DNA of 53,922 nucleotides from positions 1 through 53,922 of the forward strand of contig NZ_JADWYM010000045.1 of NCBI RefSeq assembly GCF_022414535.1. Reading direction: 5' to 3'. Below the pieces are notes generated by a model. That model was given only the letters and a program-made list of their open reading frames with translations. It searched no databases and had not been told where the DNA came from. The position numbers and the translations under genes are program-made. Position 1 is the first letter of the stretch. Every line of letters starts with the position of its first letter. This stretch comes from Streptomyces sp. MUM 2J. Lineage in GTDB: Bacteria; Actinomycetota; Actinomycetes; Streptomycetales; Streptomycetaceae. Positions 20,386 through 28,288 of this stretch are shown here, one piece after another.

Positions 20386-20941
20386 GGTGGGTCGCCTCTC
20401 GTTCGACAGGCATGGCGGCGCGAGTGCGGGGCGGGGGCGGACGACACTGTCAGCTCTCGGGGTCACAGAGGTGAGGCCGGGATGTGGAGCGAGGGGTGTG
20501 CGTGCGGCTGCCGTCCGTCACCGGGACGGCAGGCGCGTGACCGTGGGCGCCCACCTAGTGCCTTGTGTGCGGAGTTTATACGACACGTGTTCACATGCCG
20601 TTTCGGCTAGCCGTTTCGGGCGCTCTCGGCAAGGGGCCATCACGTCGACGATACGCGGGAATCCTCCCGATTTCGAACGGACCTCACGCTGATGACCTCG
20701 GCAGCTGAGCAGGCAACGGTCGGCCAATTCTCGTCGGCGTTTTTCACGAGATGCCGGGACCCCGAATCCGCACTCCGCCGCTTGCCCGGCGAATGTGCCT
20801 CCGGACTCCGTCCCCAGCGTAGCGGGCGGGGCGCACGGGCGGGACGTTATCGATCGCATCGGCTGGGCATCATCCCACCTGACCCGGACACCTGACCCGG
20901 ACACCGGCGGCCGGGCCGCCCGTCACGAAGGGACGCGTTGC
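20386..20941. other. Divergent intergenic region with a 13-bp tandem duplication
   Basis: No convincing gene is seen in these 556 bp; a 67-codon open frame at 20692-20895 has no ribosome site or family resemblance. The part from about 20570 to 20720 is visibly AT-richer, with GAGTTTATAC and GACACGTGTTCACATG, and probably carries promoters. CCTGACCCGGACA is directly repeated at 20878-20890 and 20891-20903, just before the ligase gene. Confidence 0.5.
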
Positions 20942-22459
20942 ATGGGCGAGAAGGTCGTGGCAGGTCGGTTCGACCTGTCGGATCGCCAGCACTACCGCGA
21001 GAAGCTGCGGCAGTGCCTGACGGGGCTGGAGCAGCTCCTGGCCCGGCAGCGGTTCGATCGCCCGAAGAACCTGATGGGGCTCGAGATCGAATTGAACCTG
21101 GTGGGCGCCGACGGGCAGCCGAAAATGCTGAACGCGCAAGTACTCGAGCGCATCGCCAGCCAGGATTTCCAGACGGAACTCGCCATGTTCAACCTGGAGG
21201 TCAACATCGCTCCCCACCGCCTGGGTGGCCGGGTATTCGACCGGCTCGCCGAGGAACTGCGCACCTCCCTGGCATATGCCGACCGAAAAGCCGGCGAGGT
21301 CGACGCGTCGATCGCGATGATCGGGATTCTGCCGACCCTCGACCGGGACGACCTGGTCTCGTCCAATCTTTCCGAGGCCGACCGGTACACCCTGCTCAAC
21401 GATCAGATCGTGGCCGCCCGGGGAGAGGATTTCTCCCTCGACATCAAGGGAGTGGAGCATCTGATCTGCACCTCGGGGTCGATCGCCCCGGAAGCCGCCT
21501 GTACTTCCGTGCAATTGCACCTCCAGGTCACCCCTGCGCGCTTCTCCGACGTGTGGAATGCCGCCCAGGCGGTCGCCGCGGCGCAGATCGCCGTCGGCGC
21601 CAACTCGCCCTTCCTGTTCGGCCGTGAGCTGTGGCGCGAGTCGCGGCCCCCGCTCTTCCAGCAGTCCACCGACACCCGCCCGCCCGAGCTTCAGGCGCAG
21701 GGGGTCAGGCCGCGGACCTGGTTCGGGGAGCGATGGATCACCTCGGCCCACGAACTGTTCCAGGAGAACCTGCGCTACTTCCCCGCGCTCCTGCCGATCT
21801 GCGACGCCGAGGACCCCTTGGCGGTCCTGGCGGCCGGCGGCGTGCCGAAGCTCGCCGAACTCGTCCTGCACAACGGCACCATCTACCGCTGGAACCGCCC
21901 CGTGTACGGGATCGCGGACGGGGTGCCGCACCTGCGCGTGGAGAACCGGGTGCTGCCCGCCGGACCCACCGTCACCGACGTCGTCGCCAACGCGGCCTTC
22001 TACTACGGTGCTGTCCGCGCCCTCGCCGAGGACACCCGGCCGGTGTGGACGCGGTTGCCGTTCGAGGCCGCCGCCGCCAACTTCGACGCCGCGTGCCGGT
22101 ACGGCATCGACGCCCGCCTGGAGTGGCCGCGCCGCGGCAGGATGGGGGGCACCGCCCACGTCGACGCGGTGAGCCTCGTCAGGGACGAACTGCTCCCGCT
22201 CGCCGAGGCCGGGCTCGACGCGTGGGGGGTCGAGCGCGCGGACCGGGACCTGTACCTGGGCGTCATCGAGGAGCGCTGCCGCCGCCGGACCAACGGTGCC
22301 GCCTGGCAGGCCGCCACCTTCCACCGCGCCCGGGAGACCGGGATGACCCGGGACGCCGCGCTGGCCGCGACCACCCGGCGCTACCGCGAGCTGATGAACC
22401 TCGGCGACCCGGTCCACACCTGGCCGGTCGGCCTGCCGGAGCCGGTTCCTCTGGGGTGA
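20942..22459 (+). CDS. Glutamate-cysteine ligase-like protein (GCS2 family)
   Basis: This 505-residue protein resembles the carboxylate-amine ligase/GCS2 group: MGLEIELNLVGADGQP supplies the metal-binding acidic cluster, followed by FQTELAMFNLEVNIAP, CTSVQLHLQV and VGANSPFLFGRELWRESR. It would join an amino acid to the gamma-carboxylate of glutamate or a similar donor using ATP. Streptomyces make mycothiol rather than glutathione, so the real substrate is uncertain. The ATG at 20942 follows an AAGGGA site. Confidence 0.82.
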   Translation: MGEKVVAGRFDLSDRQHYREKLRQCLTGLEQLLARQRFDRPKNLMGLEIELNLVGADGQPKMLNAQVLERIASQDFQTELAMFNLEVNIAPHRLGGRVFDRLAEELRTSLAYADRKAGEVDASIAMIGILPTLDRDDLVSSNLSEADRYTLLNDQIVAARGEDFSLDIKGVEHLICTSGSIAPEAACTSVQLHLQVTPARFSDVWNAAQAVAAAQIAVGANSPFLFGRELWRESRPPLFQQSTDTRPPELQAQGVRPRTWFGERWITSAHELFQENLRYFPALLPICDAEDPLAVLAAGGVPKLAELVLHNGTIYRWNRPVYGIADGVPHLRVENRVLPAGPTVTDVVANAAFYYGAVRALAEDTRPVWTRLPFEAAAANFDAACRYGIDARLEWPRRGRMGGTAHVDAVSLVRDELLPLAEAGLDAWGVERADRDLYLGVIEERCRRRTNGAAWQAATFHRARETGMTRDAALAATTRRYRELMNLGDPVHTWPVGLPEPVPLG

Positions 22460-22577
22460 TGCGGCGCCCGGCGCCCGCCCCCCTCCGCGTCCCCCGTCCA
22501 CCCTCTTCGTAGTCTCTTGCGAGGCCCCGCACCGGTGGACACCGGACCGAGCGGGACTGAGCAACTGGAGGCGGCAG

Positions 22578-23357
22578 GTGGCGGAGACCTTTCCCGAGCG
22601 GCGGCTGGCGCGGCGGACACTGCGCGACGAGACACTGCTGGTTCTCGCGCTCTCGCTGGGCGCCAGCGGCCTGTCGGCGCTGATCAGCTTCATCGGATCG
22701 GTCACCGCACCGGGCGGACTGAAGGACCAGGCGGCCACCCTCAACGCCTCGGCCGCGCCCGGCCGCCCGTGGCTCGACCTGGCCTGGCAGCTCTTCGGGA
22801 TCGCCTCGGCGCTGGTGCCCGTCGCGCTCGTCGCGCACCTGCTGATGCGCGAGGGCGAGAGCCTGCGCACCCTCGGCTTCGACCGCACCCGGCCGTGGCC
22901 CGACCTCGGCCGTGGGGCGGCGGTCGCAGCCGTCATCGGCAGTACCGGCGTCGCCTTCTATCTCGCCGCCCGCGGTCTCGGGTTCAACCTGACCGTGGTG
23001 CCCGAGGCGCTGCCCGACGTGTGGTGGAAGTTCCCGGTGCTGATCCTGTCCGCCGTGCAGAACGCCGTCCTCGAAGAGGTCATCGTCGTCGGCTATCTGC
23101 TGCGCAGGCTGGGCCAGTTGGGCTGGAGCCCGGGTGGCGCGCTGGTCGCCAGCGCCGTCCTGCGCGGCTCCTACCACCTCTACCAGGGCATCGGCGGATT
23201 CCTCGGCAACATGGTGATGGGCGTCGTCTTCGTCTGGCTGTACCGGCGGTGGGGGCGGGTCGGCCCGCTTGTGGTGGCGCACTCCCTGCTCGACATCGGT
23301 GCCTTCGTGGGGTACGCGCTGCTGGCCGGCCGAGTGGACTGGCTGCCGACGGCCTGA
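22578..23357 (+). CDS. CPBP-family intramembrane metalloprotease
   Basis: This 259-residue polytopic membrane protein has about seven hydrophobic helices. It carries the ABI/CPBP motifs: EE(V/I) in AVLEEVIVVGYLLRRL, a second histidine in SYHLYQGIGGFLGNMVMGVVFVWLY, and a third in HSLLDIG. These residues form the metal site of Rce1-like proteases. Bacterial members are often linked to bacteriocin immunity or maturation, but no peptide gene is visible nearby. The GTG at 22578 follows GGAGGCGG. Confidence 0.86.
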   Translation: MAETFPERRLARRTLRDETLLVLALSLGASGLSALISFIGSVTAPGGLKDQAATLNASAAPGRPWLDLAWQLFGIASALVPVALVAHLLMREGESLRTLGFDRTRPWPDLGRGAAVAAVIGSTGVAFYLAARGLGFNLTVVPEALPDVWWKFPVLILSAVQNAVLEEVIVVGYLLRRLGQLGWSPGGALVASAVLRGSYHLYQGIGGFLGNMVMGVVFVWLYRRWGRVGPLVVAHSLLDIGAFVGYALLAGRVDWLPTA

Positions 23358-23396
23358 CGGCCGTACGCCCCTGCCCGCGCCGCCGGCACGCCCCGC

Positions 23397-24206
23397 TCAG
23401 GCGAGCAACTCGCCGTCGATCACGGTGACCGCCCGGCCGCCGAGCAGGGTGCGGCCGCCGCGCAGTTCGGTGCGGACGCGGCCGGGGCGGGGCGAGGCCT
23501 GCAGGCCGGTCAGTTCGGCGCGGCCGAGCCGCTCGGACCAGTAGGGGGCGAGCGCGGTGTGGGCGCTGCCCGTGACCGGATCCTCGTCGATGCCGAGGCT
23601 CGGGAAGAAGCAGCGGGAGACGTAGTCGTAGCCCCGGGTGGCGTCCTCGGCGCGGGCGGTGGCGATGATGCCGCGCCCGGAACGGCCGGCCAAGGCCCTG
23701 TGGTCCGGCGTGAGAGCGCGCACCGTCTTCTCGTCGGCGAGCTCCACGAGCAGGTCGCCGACGTTCGGGCCGGTGTCGTGGGCGGTTCGCGGCTCGGCGC
23801 CCAGGGCCTCGGCGACCCCGTCCGGTACGTCGACCGCGGTGAGCGGTGCGGTGGGGAAGTCGAGGGTGATCGAGCCGTCCTCGTGGGGCGAGGCGACGAG
23901 CACCCCGCTGCGGGTGGCGAACCGGACGGGGCCGACGTGGGCGCCGGTGCCGGCGAGGACGTGGGCGGTGGCGAGCGTGGCGTGGCCGCACAGGTCGACC
24001 TCGGCGACCGGCGTGAACCACCGCAGCGCCCAGTCGGCCTCGGCGTCCTCCGGCAGCCGGTGGGCGAAGGCGGTCTCGGCGTGGTTCACCTCCATCGCCA
24101 CCTTCTGGAGCCGGTCGTCGTCGGGGAAGGCGTCGAGCAGCAGGACGCCGGCCGGGTTGCCGGTGAAGGGGCGGTCGGTGAAGGCGTCGACGATTCGGAT
24201 GCGCAT
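23397..24206 (-). CDS. PhzF-family epimerase/isomerase
   Basis: This 269-residue PhzF fold protein starts MRIRIVDAFTDRPFTGNPAGV. It keeps the catalytic glutamate in NHAETAFA, the LCGHATLATAHVL motif and EDPVTGSAHTAL. PhzF relatives isomerise or epimerise small metabolites; only true PhzF makes phenazines, and no other phenazine genes are present. ATG 24206 has GGAGG only one base upstream but TAGCGT 8 nt upstream on this strand, so a leaderless transcript fits better. It converges on the CPBP gene. Confidence 0.85.
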   Translation of the reverse strand: MRIRIVDAFTDRPFTGNPAGVLLLDAFPDDDRLQKVAMEVNHAETAFAHRLPEDAEADWALRWFTPVAEVDLCGHATLATAHVLAGTGAHVGPVRFATRSGVLVASPHEDGSITLDFPTAPLTAVDVPDGVAEALGAEPRTAHDTGPNVGDLLVELADEKTVRALTPDHRALAGRSGRGIIATARAEDATRGYDYVSRCFFPSLGIDEDPVTGSAHTALAPYWSERLGRAELTGLQASPRPGRVRTELRGGRTLLGGRAVTVIDGELLA

Positions 24207-24432
24207 GCCTCCACACGCTAGGGGCGACGCAGAGCCCCGGGCCAAGTCCAATGCGCGGGTCGTGGACCGTTTTCCGGCGAGACCGTCGTGTCTCGGCGAA
24301 CGCCCGGCGCCGCCCGTCCGGGCGACCTGCCCGGAGTCCCGTCGGCCCCGTACCGCGGGCTGCCTGGCACGGCCCGGCGCGGGCGCGGCCGTTTGGCCGA
24401 CTGCTCACCGAGGGTTGTCAGTCGATAGTTTC

Positions 24433-24468
24433 CGATATATCGTTGAGGCATCGCGACAGATCAACGAT
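24433..24468. promoter_or_regulatory. Palindromic operator upstream of the PadR gene
   Basis: CGATATATCG (24433-24442) is a perfect palindrome. It overlaps a second perfect inverted repeat, ATCGTTGA (24439-24446) with TCAACGAT (24461-24468), spacer 14. It lies 18 nt before the padR start. GATATATC-type sites are typical of PadR regulators, so autorepression is likely. Confidence 0.7.
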
Positions 24469-24485
24469 GGAATGGAGTGGTTGCG

Positions 24486-25109
24486 ATGCGTACCCATGGA
24501 TTCGGATACGAGCGTGGACACGGCGGTCCCGGGCAGTACGGCCGGGGCGGCTTCGACGGGCGGCGCGGTGCCTTCGGGCCCTTCGGGCCGGGTGGGCCCG
24601 GTTTCGGCGGGCCGGGCTTCGGGCCGGGCGGCCCCTGGGGGCCCCGGGGGCGCGGCGGGCCGCGCGGCAGGGCGCGGAGGGGAGATGTGCGGGCCTCGAT
24701 CCTCGCCCTCCTCAAGGACCGGCCGATGCACGGCTACGAGATGATCCAGGAGATCGCCGAACGCAGCGGTGGTGCGTGGAAGCCGAGCCCCGGCTCGGTG
24801 TACCCCACCCTCCAGCTGCTGGAGGACGAGGGGCTGATCGTCAGTGAGGCCGAGGGTGGCAAGAAGCTGTTCTCGCTCACCGAAGCGGGCCGGACCGCTG
24901 CCGAAGAGGGACCCGAGGCGCCGTGGGAGGAGGCCTCGCGCGGAATCGACTGGGAGGCCCTCCATGACGTCCGCCAGGCCGGCTTCGGGCTGATGGAGGC
25001 CTTCGGGCAGGTCTGGAAGACCGGCAGCAAGGAGCAGCGCGAGAAGGCGCTGGCCGTGATCGGCGAGGCCCGCAAGAAGCTGTACCTGATCCTCGCCGAC
25101 GAGGACTGA
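24486..25109 (+). CDS. PadR-family transcriptional regulator with Gly-rich N-terminus
   Basis: This 207-residue regulator has an unusual low-complexity N-terminus (about 6-65) rich in Gly, Phe, Pro and Arg. A PadR winged helix (about 68-145) follows with DVRASILALLKDRPMHGYEM, SPGSVYPTLQLLEDEGLI and the wing EGGKKLFSLTEAG. A short C-terminal dimerisation helix completes it. The ATG at 24486 has GGAGTGG 5 nt upstream. The palindromes before it suggest autoregulation. The effector and other targets are unknown. Confidence 0.9.
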   Translation: MRTHGFGYERGHGGPGQYGRGGFDGRRGAFGPFGPGGPGFGGPGFGPGGPWGPRGRGGPRGRARRGDVRASILALLKDRPMHGYEMIQEIAERSGGAWKPSPGSVYPTLQLLEDEGLIVSEAEGGKKLFSLTEAGRTAAEEGPEAPWEEASRGIDWEALHDVRQAGFGLMEAFGQVWKTGSKEQREKALAVIGEARKKLYLILADED

Positions 25110-25117
25110 GCCCCCAC

Positions 25118-25163
25118 CGGCGAAGGGCGCCCGGCGGAACCGTCCGCGGGGCGCCCTTCGCCG
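25118..25163 (+). terminator. Terminator after the PadR gene
   Basis: A perfect 15-bp stem, CGGCGAAGGGCGCCC (25118-25132) with GGGCGCCCTTCGCCG (25149-25163), starts 8 nt after the padR stop. It is a strong intrinsic terminator despite the weak T-tract. Confidence 0.85.
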
Positions 25164-25419
25164 TGCCGCGACGGGGATCGCGGGGTCCGGCCCCGCCGTG
25201 CCGGCCGGAGGGTGGGCTCGGGCCGCTTGCCGTCGACCCCGGCGCCCGGGCCGTCGAGGTGCTCGCCGCCGGCATCGGGGTCCGTGAGGTCGCGCACGTC
25301 CCGTAGGGGGACGCCGGGTCGCAGCACCCTGTCCGGTGGCCGTGGTGGCCGGCCGTCCAGCCCGTGAGACAGGTGTCATAGAGGATGACGCTCCTGTCGT
25401 CGCCTGTCATCATGTGCCG

Positions 25420-26421
25420 GTGCATACGTCTGGAAGCAGTCAGGGCCACCGCGGGAAGAGCCTCGGGCTCTCCCTCGCCCTCGCGTCGGCACTCGCCTTC
25501 GGCGGATCCGGCGTGGCGGCCAAGCCGTTGATCGAGGCGGGGCTCGACCCGCTGCACGTGGTGTGGCTGCGTGTCGCGGGGGCGGCCCTGGTGATGCTGC
25601 CGCTGGCCGTGCGCCACCGGGCATTGCTGCGTCGGCGGCCCGCGCTGCTCGCCGGGTTCGGTCTGCTGGCCGTGGCCGGGGTCCAGGCCTGCTACTTTGC
25701 CGCGCTCTCGCGCATCCCGGTCGGCGTCGCACTGCTGGTGGAGTACCTCGCGCCGGCGCTCGTGCTGGGTTGGGTGCGGTTCGTGCAGCGGCGGCCGGTC
25801 ACGCGCGCCGCTGCCGTGGGCGTCGTGCTCGCCGTCGGCGGACTCGCCTGTGTCGTCGAGGTGTGGTCGGGCCTGAGCTTCGACGCCTTCGGACTGCTGC
25901 TCGCCCTCGGTGCCGCGGGTTGCCAGGTCGGCTACTTCGTGCTCTCCGACCACGGCGGTGATTCCGGCGCCGACGCTCCCGACCCCCTGGGTGTCATCGC
26001 CTACGGTCTGCTCATCGGTGCCGCCGTGCTGACCGTCCTCGCCCGCCCCTGGGACATGGACTGGTCCGTGCTCGCAGGGAGCGCGCGCATGGACGGCCGG
26101 CCCGTCGCGGCCTGGCTGCTGCTGGCCTGGATCGTGCTGATCGCCACCGTCGTCGCCTATGCCACCGGGGTGCTGTCGGTGCGCCGGCTCTCCCCGCAGG
26201 TCGCGGGTGTCGTGGCGTGCCTGGAGGCGGTCGTCGCGACCGTGCTGGCCTGGACCCTGCTCGGCGAGCACCTGTCCGCGCCGCAGCTCGTCGGCGGTGC
26301 CGTGGTCCTCGTGGGAGCGTTCATCGCCCAGTCCTCGGCGCCCGCGAGGAGCTCCGCGGAGCCGGTGGTGAGCGGCGGCGGCCCGGAAAGGGAATTGGCG
26401 GCCCGGGGCACGGCCGCCTAG
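25420..26421 (+). CDS. EamA/DMT-family transporter
   Basis: This 333-residue inner-membrane protein has ten predicted helices in two EamA halves (about 17-145 and 160-290). It starts with LALASALAFGGSGVAAKPLIEAG and ends each half with the typical LGEHLSAPQLVGGAVVLVGAF pattern. Such proteins usually export amino acids or metabolites. The GTG at 25420 is preceded by CATCAT 6 nt upstream; GTG 25414 is equally possible. GACAGG/CCTGTC repeats lie just upstream. The promoter of the next transcript overlaps this gene's stop codon. Confidence 0.85.
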   Translation: MHTSGSSQGHRGKSLGLSLALASALAFGGSGVAAKPLIEAGLDPLHVVWLRVAGAALVMLPLAVRHRALLRRRPALLAGFGLLAVAGVQACYFAALSRIPVGVALLVEYLAPALVLGWVRFVQRRPVTRAAAVGVVLAVGGLACVVEVWSGLSFDAFGLLLALGAAGCQVGYFVLSDHGGDSGADAPDPLGVIAYGLLIGAAVLTVLARPWDMDWSVLAGSARMDGRPVAAWLLLAWIVLIATVVAYATGVLSVRRLSPQVAGVVACLEAVVATVLAWTLLGEHLSAPQLVGGAVVLVGAFIAQSSAPARSSAEPVVSGGGPERELAARGTAA

Positions 26422-26431
26422 GGTGCCGGTC
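26395..26431 (+). promoter_or_regulatory. Promoter inside the end of the upstream eamA gene
   Basis: TTGGCG (26395-26400) and TAGGGT (26419-26424) have an 18-nt spacer. The -10 box includes the TAG stop codon of the upstream gene. An ATG begins 7 nt later (26432), giving a leaderless transcript. Confidence 0.55.
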
Positions 26432-26473
26432 ATGCATTCGGACGCGCTCGTTCTGCCGCCGCCGGCCGCCTGA
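26432..26473 (+). CDS. Putative 13-residue leader peptide MHSDALVLPPPAA
   Basis: ATG 26432 to TGA 26473 encodes a 13-residue peptide with Leu-Val-Leu followed by Pro-Pro-Pro. It starts 7 nt after a TAGGGT -10 box, so it would be translated as a leaderless ORF. It precedes, by 138 nt, a second EamA exporter whose ribosome site lies in a predicted structure. The arrangement looks like a ribosome-stalling or attenuation leader: polyproline pauses ribosomes without EF-P, and Leu/Val codons could sense branched amino acids. Expression is not shown. Confidence 0.45.
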   Translation: MHSDALVLPPPAA

Positions 26474-26496
26474 GGCGGGCCCTCCGGTGGAGTACG

Positions 26497-26602
26497 CCCG
26501 GCGCGGGTCGCCGGGCCGAACGGTGCTGCCCGCAGAAGAAGCCCGCGGATCCCGCCGCCGCTCTGGCCGGCCGGGATCCTCCCTCCTTCCGAGCTTCTGC
26601 GG
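26497..26602 (+). promoter_or_regulatory. Nested hairpins occluding the ribosome site of the second eamA
   Basis: Three perfect pairings follow the leader ORF: CCCGGCG/CGCCGGG (26497-26503 with 26509-26515), CCGCAGAAG/CTTCTGCGG (26530-26538 with 26594-26602), and inside that GGATCCCG/CGGGATCC (26547-26554 with 26572-26579). The outer stem takes the first two bases of the GGAGAG ribosome site (26601-26606) of the gene at 26612. Confidence 0.5.
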
Positions 26603-26611
26603 AGAGAACGC

Positions 26612-27568
26612 GTGTCCCTTCCTGTTTCCGGTCCCGCTTCCGGTGCCGTTTCCGGCCTGCCCGTCGGGCGAGGCCTGTTGTGTCTGATCGTCGCCGGTGT
26701 CGCCTGGGGCACCGCGGGTGCCGCCGCGTCACTGGTCTACCGCACCAGTGACCTGGGTCCCGTCGCCCTGTCCTTCTGGCGGTGCGCCGCCGGACTCGTC
26801 CTGCTGCTCGCCGCGAGGCTGCTGCATCCGGGAGCCCGCGGCTCCACCGGCCCGGGGCCGCTCGCCCGCAGTACGGGGCGGGCCGTGGCCACGGGCGTGG
26901 GTCTGGCGGTGTTCCAGACGGCCTACTTCGCCGCCGTCGCCGCGACCGGGCTCGCGGTGGCCACCGTGGTCACGCTCGGTGCCGGGCCCGTCCTGATCGC
27001 GTTCGGTGCCCGGCTCACCCTGGGGGAGCGGCTCGGCTCGGGTGGGGCCGCCGCCGTCGCCGGTGCGCTCACCGGGCTGGCAGTGCTCGTCCTCGGCGGC
27101 GGGGGGACGGCCGTACGGCCCTGGGGGGTGCTGCTCGCGCTGGTGTCCGCCGCCGGGTACAGCACGATGACGCTGCTCACCCGCCGCTGGGGGCGTGCGG
27201 GAGGTGCCGACGCCTCGGCCACGACCGTGTCGGCGTTCGCCGTGAGCAGCCTGTGCCTGCTGCCGTTCGCCCTCGCCCAGGGGCTGGTGCCGCACACCGT
27301 CGATCCGGTCCGCACCGTGGTGCTGCTCGCCTACATCGCGGCCGTGCCGACCGCCCTGGCCTACGCGCTGTACTTCGCGGGCGCGGCCGTGGTCCGGGCG
27401 GCGACCGTCTCCGTGATCATGTTGCTGGAGCCGGTCGCCGCGGCCGTACTCGCCGTCGCCGTCCTCGGGGAGCAGCTCACGGCCACCACCTGCGCCGGCA
27501 CGCTGCTGATGCTCGGCTCGGTGGCCGGACTGGCGTGGGCGGAGGCCAGGGCGGCGGTACCCGCCTGA
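26612..27568 (+). CDS. EamA/DMT-family transporter (second copy)
   Basis: This 318-residue ten-helix DMT exporter begins its first repeat with GLLCLIVAGVAWGTAGAAASLVY and ends its second with EPVAAAVLAVAVLGEQLTATTCAGTLL. The PVALSFWRCAAG segment is typical of the RhtA/EamA type. The GTG at 26612 has GGAGAG (26601-26606). Translation may be controlled by the leader peptide and hairpins upstream. It shares only family-level similarity with the EamA protein just before it. The substrate is unknown; amino-acid export is the family's usual role. Confidence 0.86.
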   Translation: MSLPVSGPASGAVSGLPVGRGLLCLIVAGVAWGTAGAAASLVYRTSDLGPVALSFWRCAAGLVLLLAARLLHPGARGSTGPGPLARSTGRAVATGVGLAVFQTAYFAAVAATGLAVATVVTLGAGPVLIAFGARLTLGERLGSGGAAAVAGALTGLAVLVLGGGGTAVRPWGVLLALVSAAGYSTMTLLTRRWGRAGGADASATTVSAFAVSSLCLLPFALAQGLVPHTVDPVRTVVLLAYIAAVPTALAYALYFAGAAVVRAATVSVIMLLEPVAAAVLAVAVLGEQLTATTCAGTLLMLGSVAGLAWAEARAAVPA

Positions 27569-27591
27569 CGCCGGGGCCGTGGACAGCCTCG

Positions 27592-27650
27592 CCCGGTGGC
27601 CGTACCACCCTGCCACCGGGGCGGGCGCGCTGCCGTCGGCGGGCGCGCCC
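27592..27650. terminator. Double hairpin between convergent genes
   Basis: CCCGGTGG (27592-27599) pairs with CCACCGGG (27613-27620), and GGGCGCG (27623-27629) pairs with CGCGCCC (27644-27650). The pair fills the gap between the convergent eamA and PaiB-like genes and probably works as a bidirectional terminator. Confidence 0.65.
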
Positions 27651-27652
27651 GG

Positions 27653-28288
27653 TCAGGGGGAGCGCCGGCGCAGCAGGTGGTCCCGTGCCGCCGCGTCCCC
27701 CGGCCCGCCCCGGGCGGCGAGGCCGGCCGCGATCCGGTCCTGCGTCTCGGCCGGACGGTGACCGGCGTACTTGAACTTGGCCCGTACGCCGGTCACTTCG
27801 AGCCGCAGACCGCGGATGCCCGACAGCTTCCGCCCGTACGGCTCCTCGCCCGCCGCCGCCCGTGCCGAGCCGCCCTCCGGCTGGAGGTGGCCGAGCTGGC
27901 GGTTGAGCAGTACGGCCTTGTCCGCCGGGTCGTCCACGACACGGGCGCGGCAGCGCAGCTGGACGGCCGCGTAGAAGCTGGTGGGCGTGCCGTGTGCGGC
28001 CGGGCCGCCGGGCGGGGCCTGCCACGGGCCGGGGACGTACACGTAGTCGTCGATCACGCTCAGCACCACGACCGGGTCCGCCTCCAGCGCCGCACGCAGC
28101 GGGTTGGGCCGGGCGAGGTGGGTGACGGCCTCGGCTCGGTCGGCGTCGTAGGCGAAGCGGAGCGGCTGCACGAAGGGCGGCTCGCCCGCGGGGCCGTTGA
28201 CGGCGAGTCGGCCGAAGTCGTGGACGGCGAGCCAGTCCTGCCACTCGGCGTCGTCGCGGGGTGCGTCCCAGGGGCGGATCAGCATCAC
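27653..28288 (-). CDS. PaiB-like FMN-binding protein
   Basis: This ~211-residue split-barrel protein matches the PaiB/FMN-binding negative regulator family: PFVQPLRFAYD, LARPNPLRAAL, VVLSVIDDYVYVPGPW and a C-terminal GIRGLRLEVTGVRAKFKYAGHRP that replaces the usual K-SQNRPE motif. It probably binds FMN; a DNA-binding role is unproven. GTG 28288 overlaps the stop of the upstream gene (GTGA), and ATG 28285 follows at once, so translation is coupled to the neighbouring FMN protein. Confidence 0.8.
   Translation of the reverse strand: MMLIRPWDAPRDDAEWQDWLAVHDFGRLAVNGPAGEPPFVQPLRFAYDADRAEAVTHLARPNPLRAALEADPVVVLSVIDDYVYVPGPWQAPPGGPAAHGTPTSFYAAVQLRCRARVVDDPADKAVLLNRQLGHLQPEGGSARAAAGEEPYGRKLSGIRGLRLEVTGVRAKFKYAGHRPAETQDRIAAGLAARGGPGDAAARDHLLRRRSP

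Noticed and set aside
20692..20895. 67-codon plus-strand frame before the ligase gene
   Set aside because: No ribosome site, no recognisable family, and it lies in an AT-richer promoter-like stretch.
23397..24206. Phenazine biosynthesis cluster
   Set aside because: Only a PhzF-like protein is present; no phzA/B/D/E/G genes are near.
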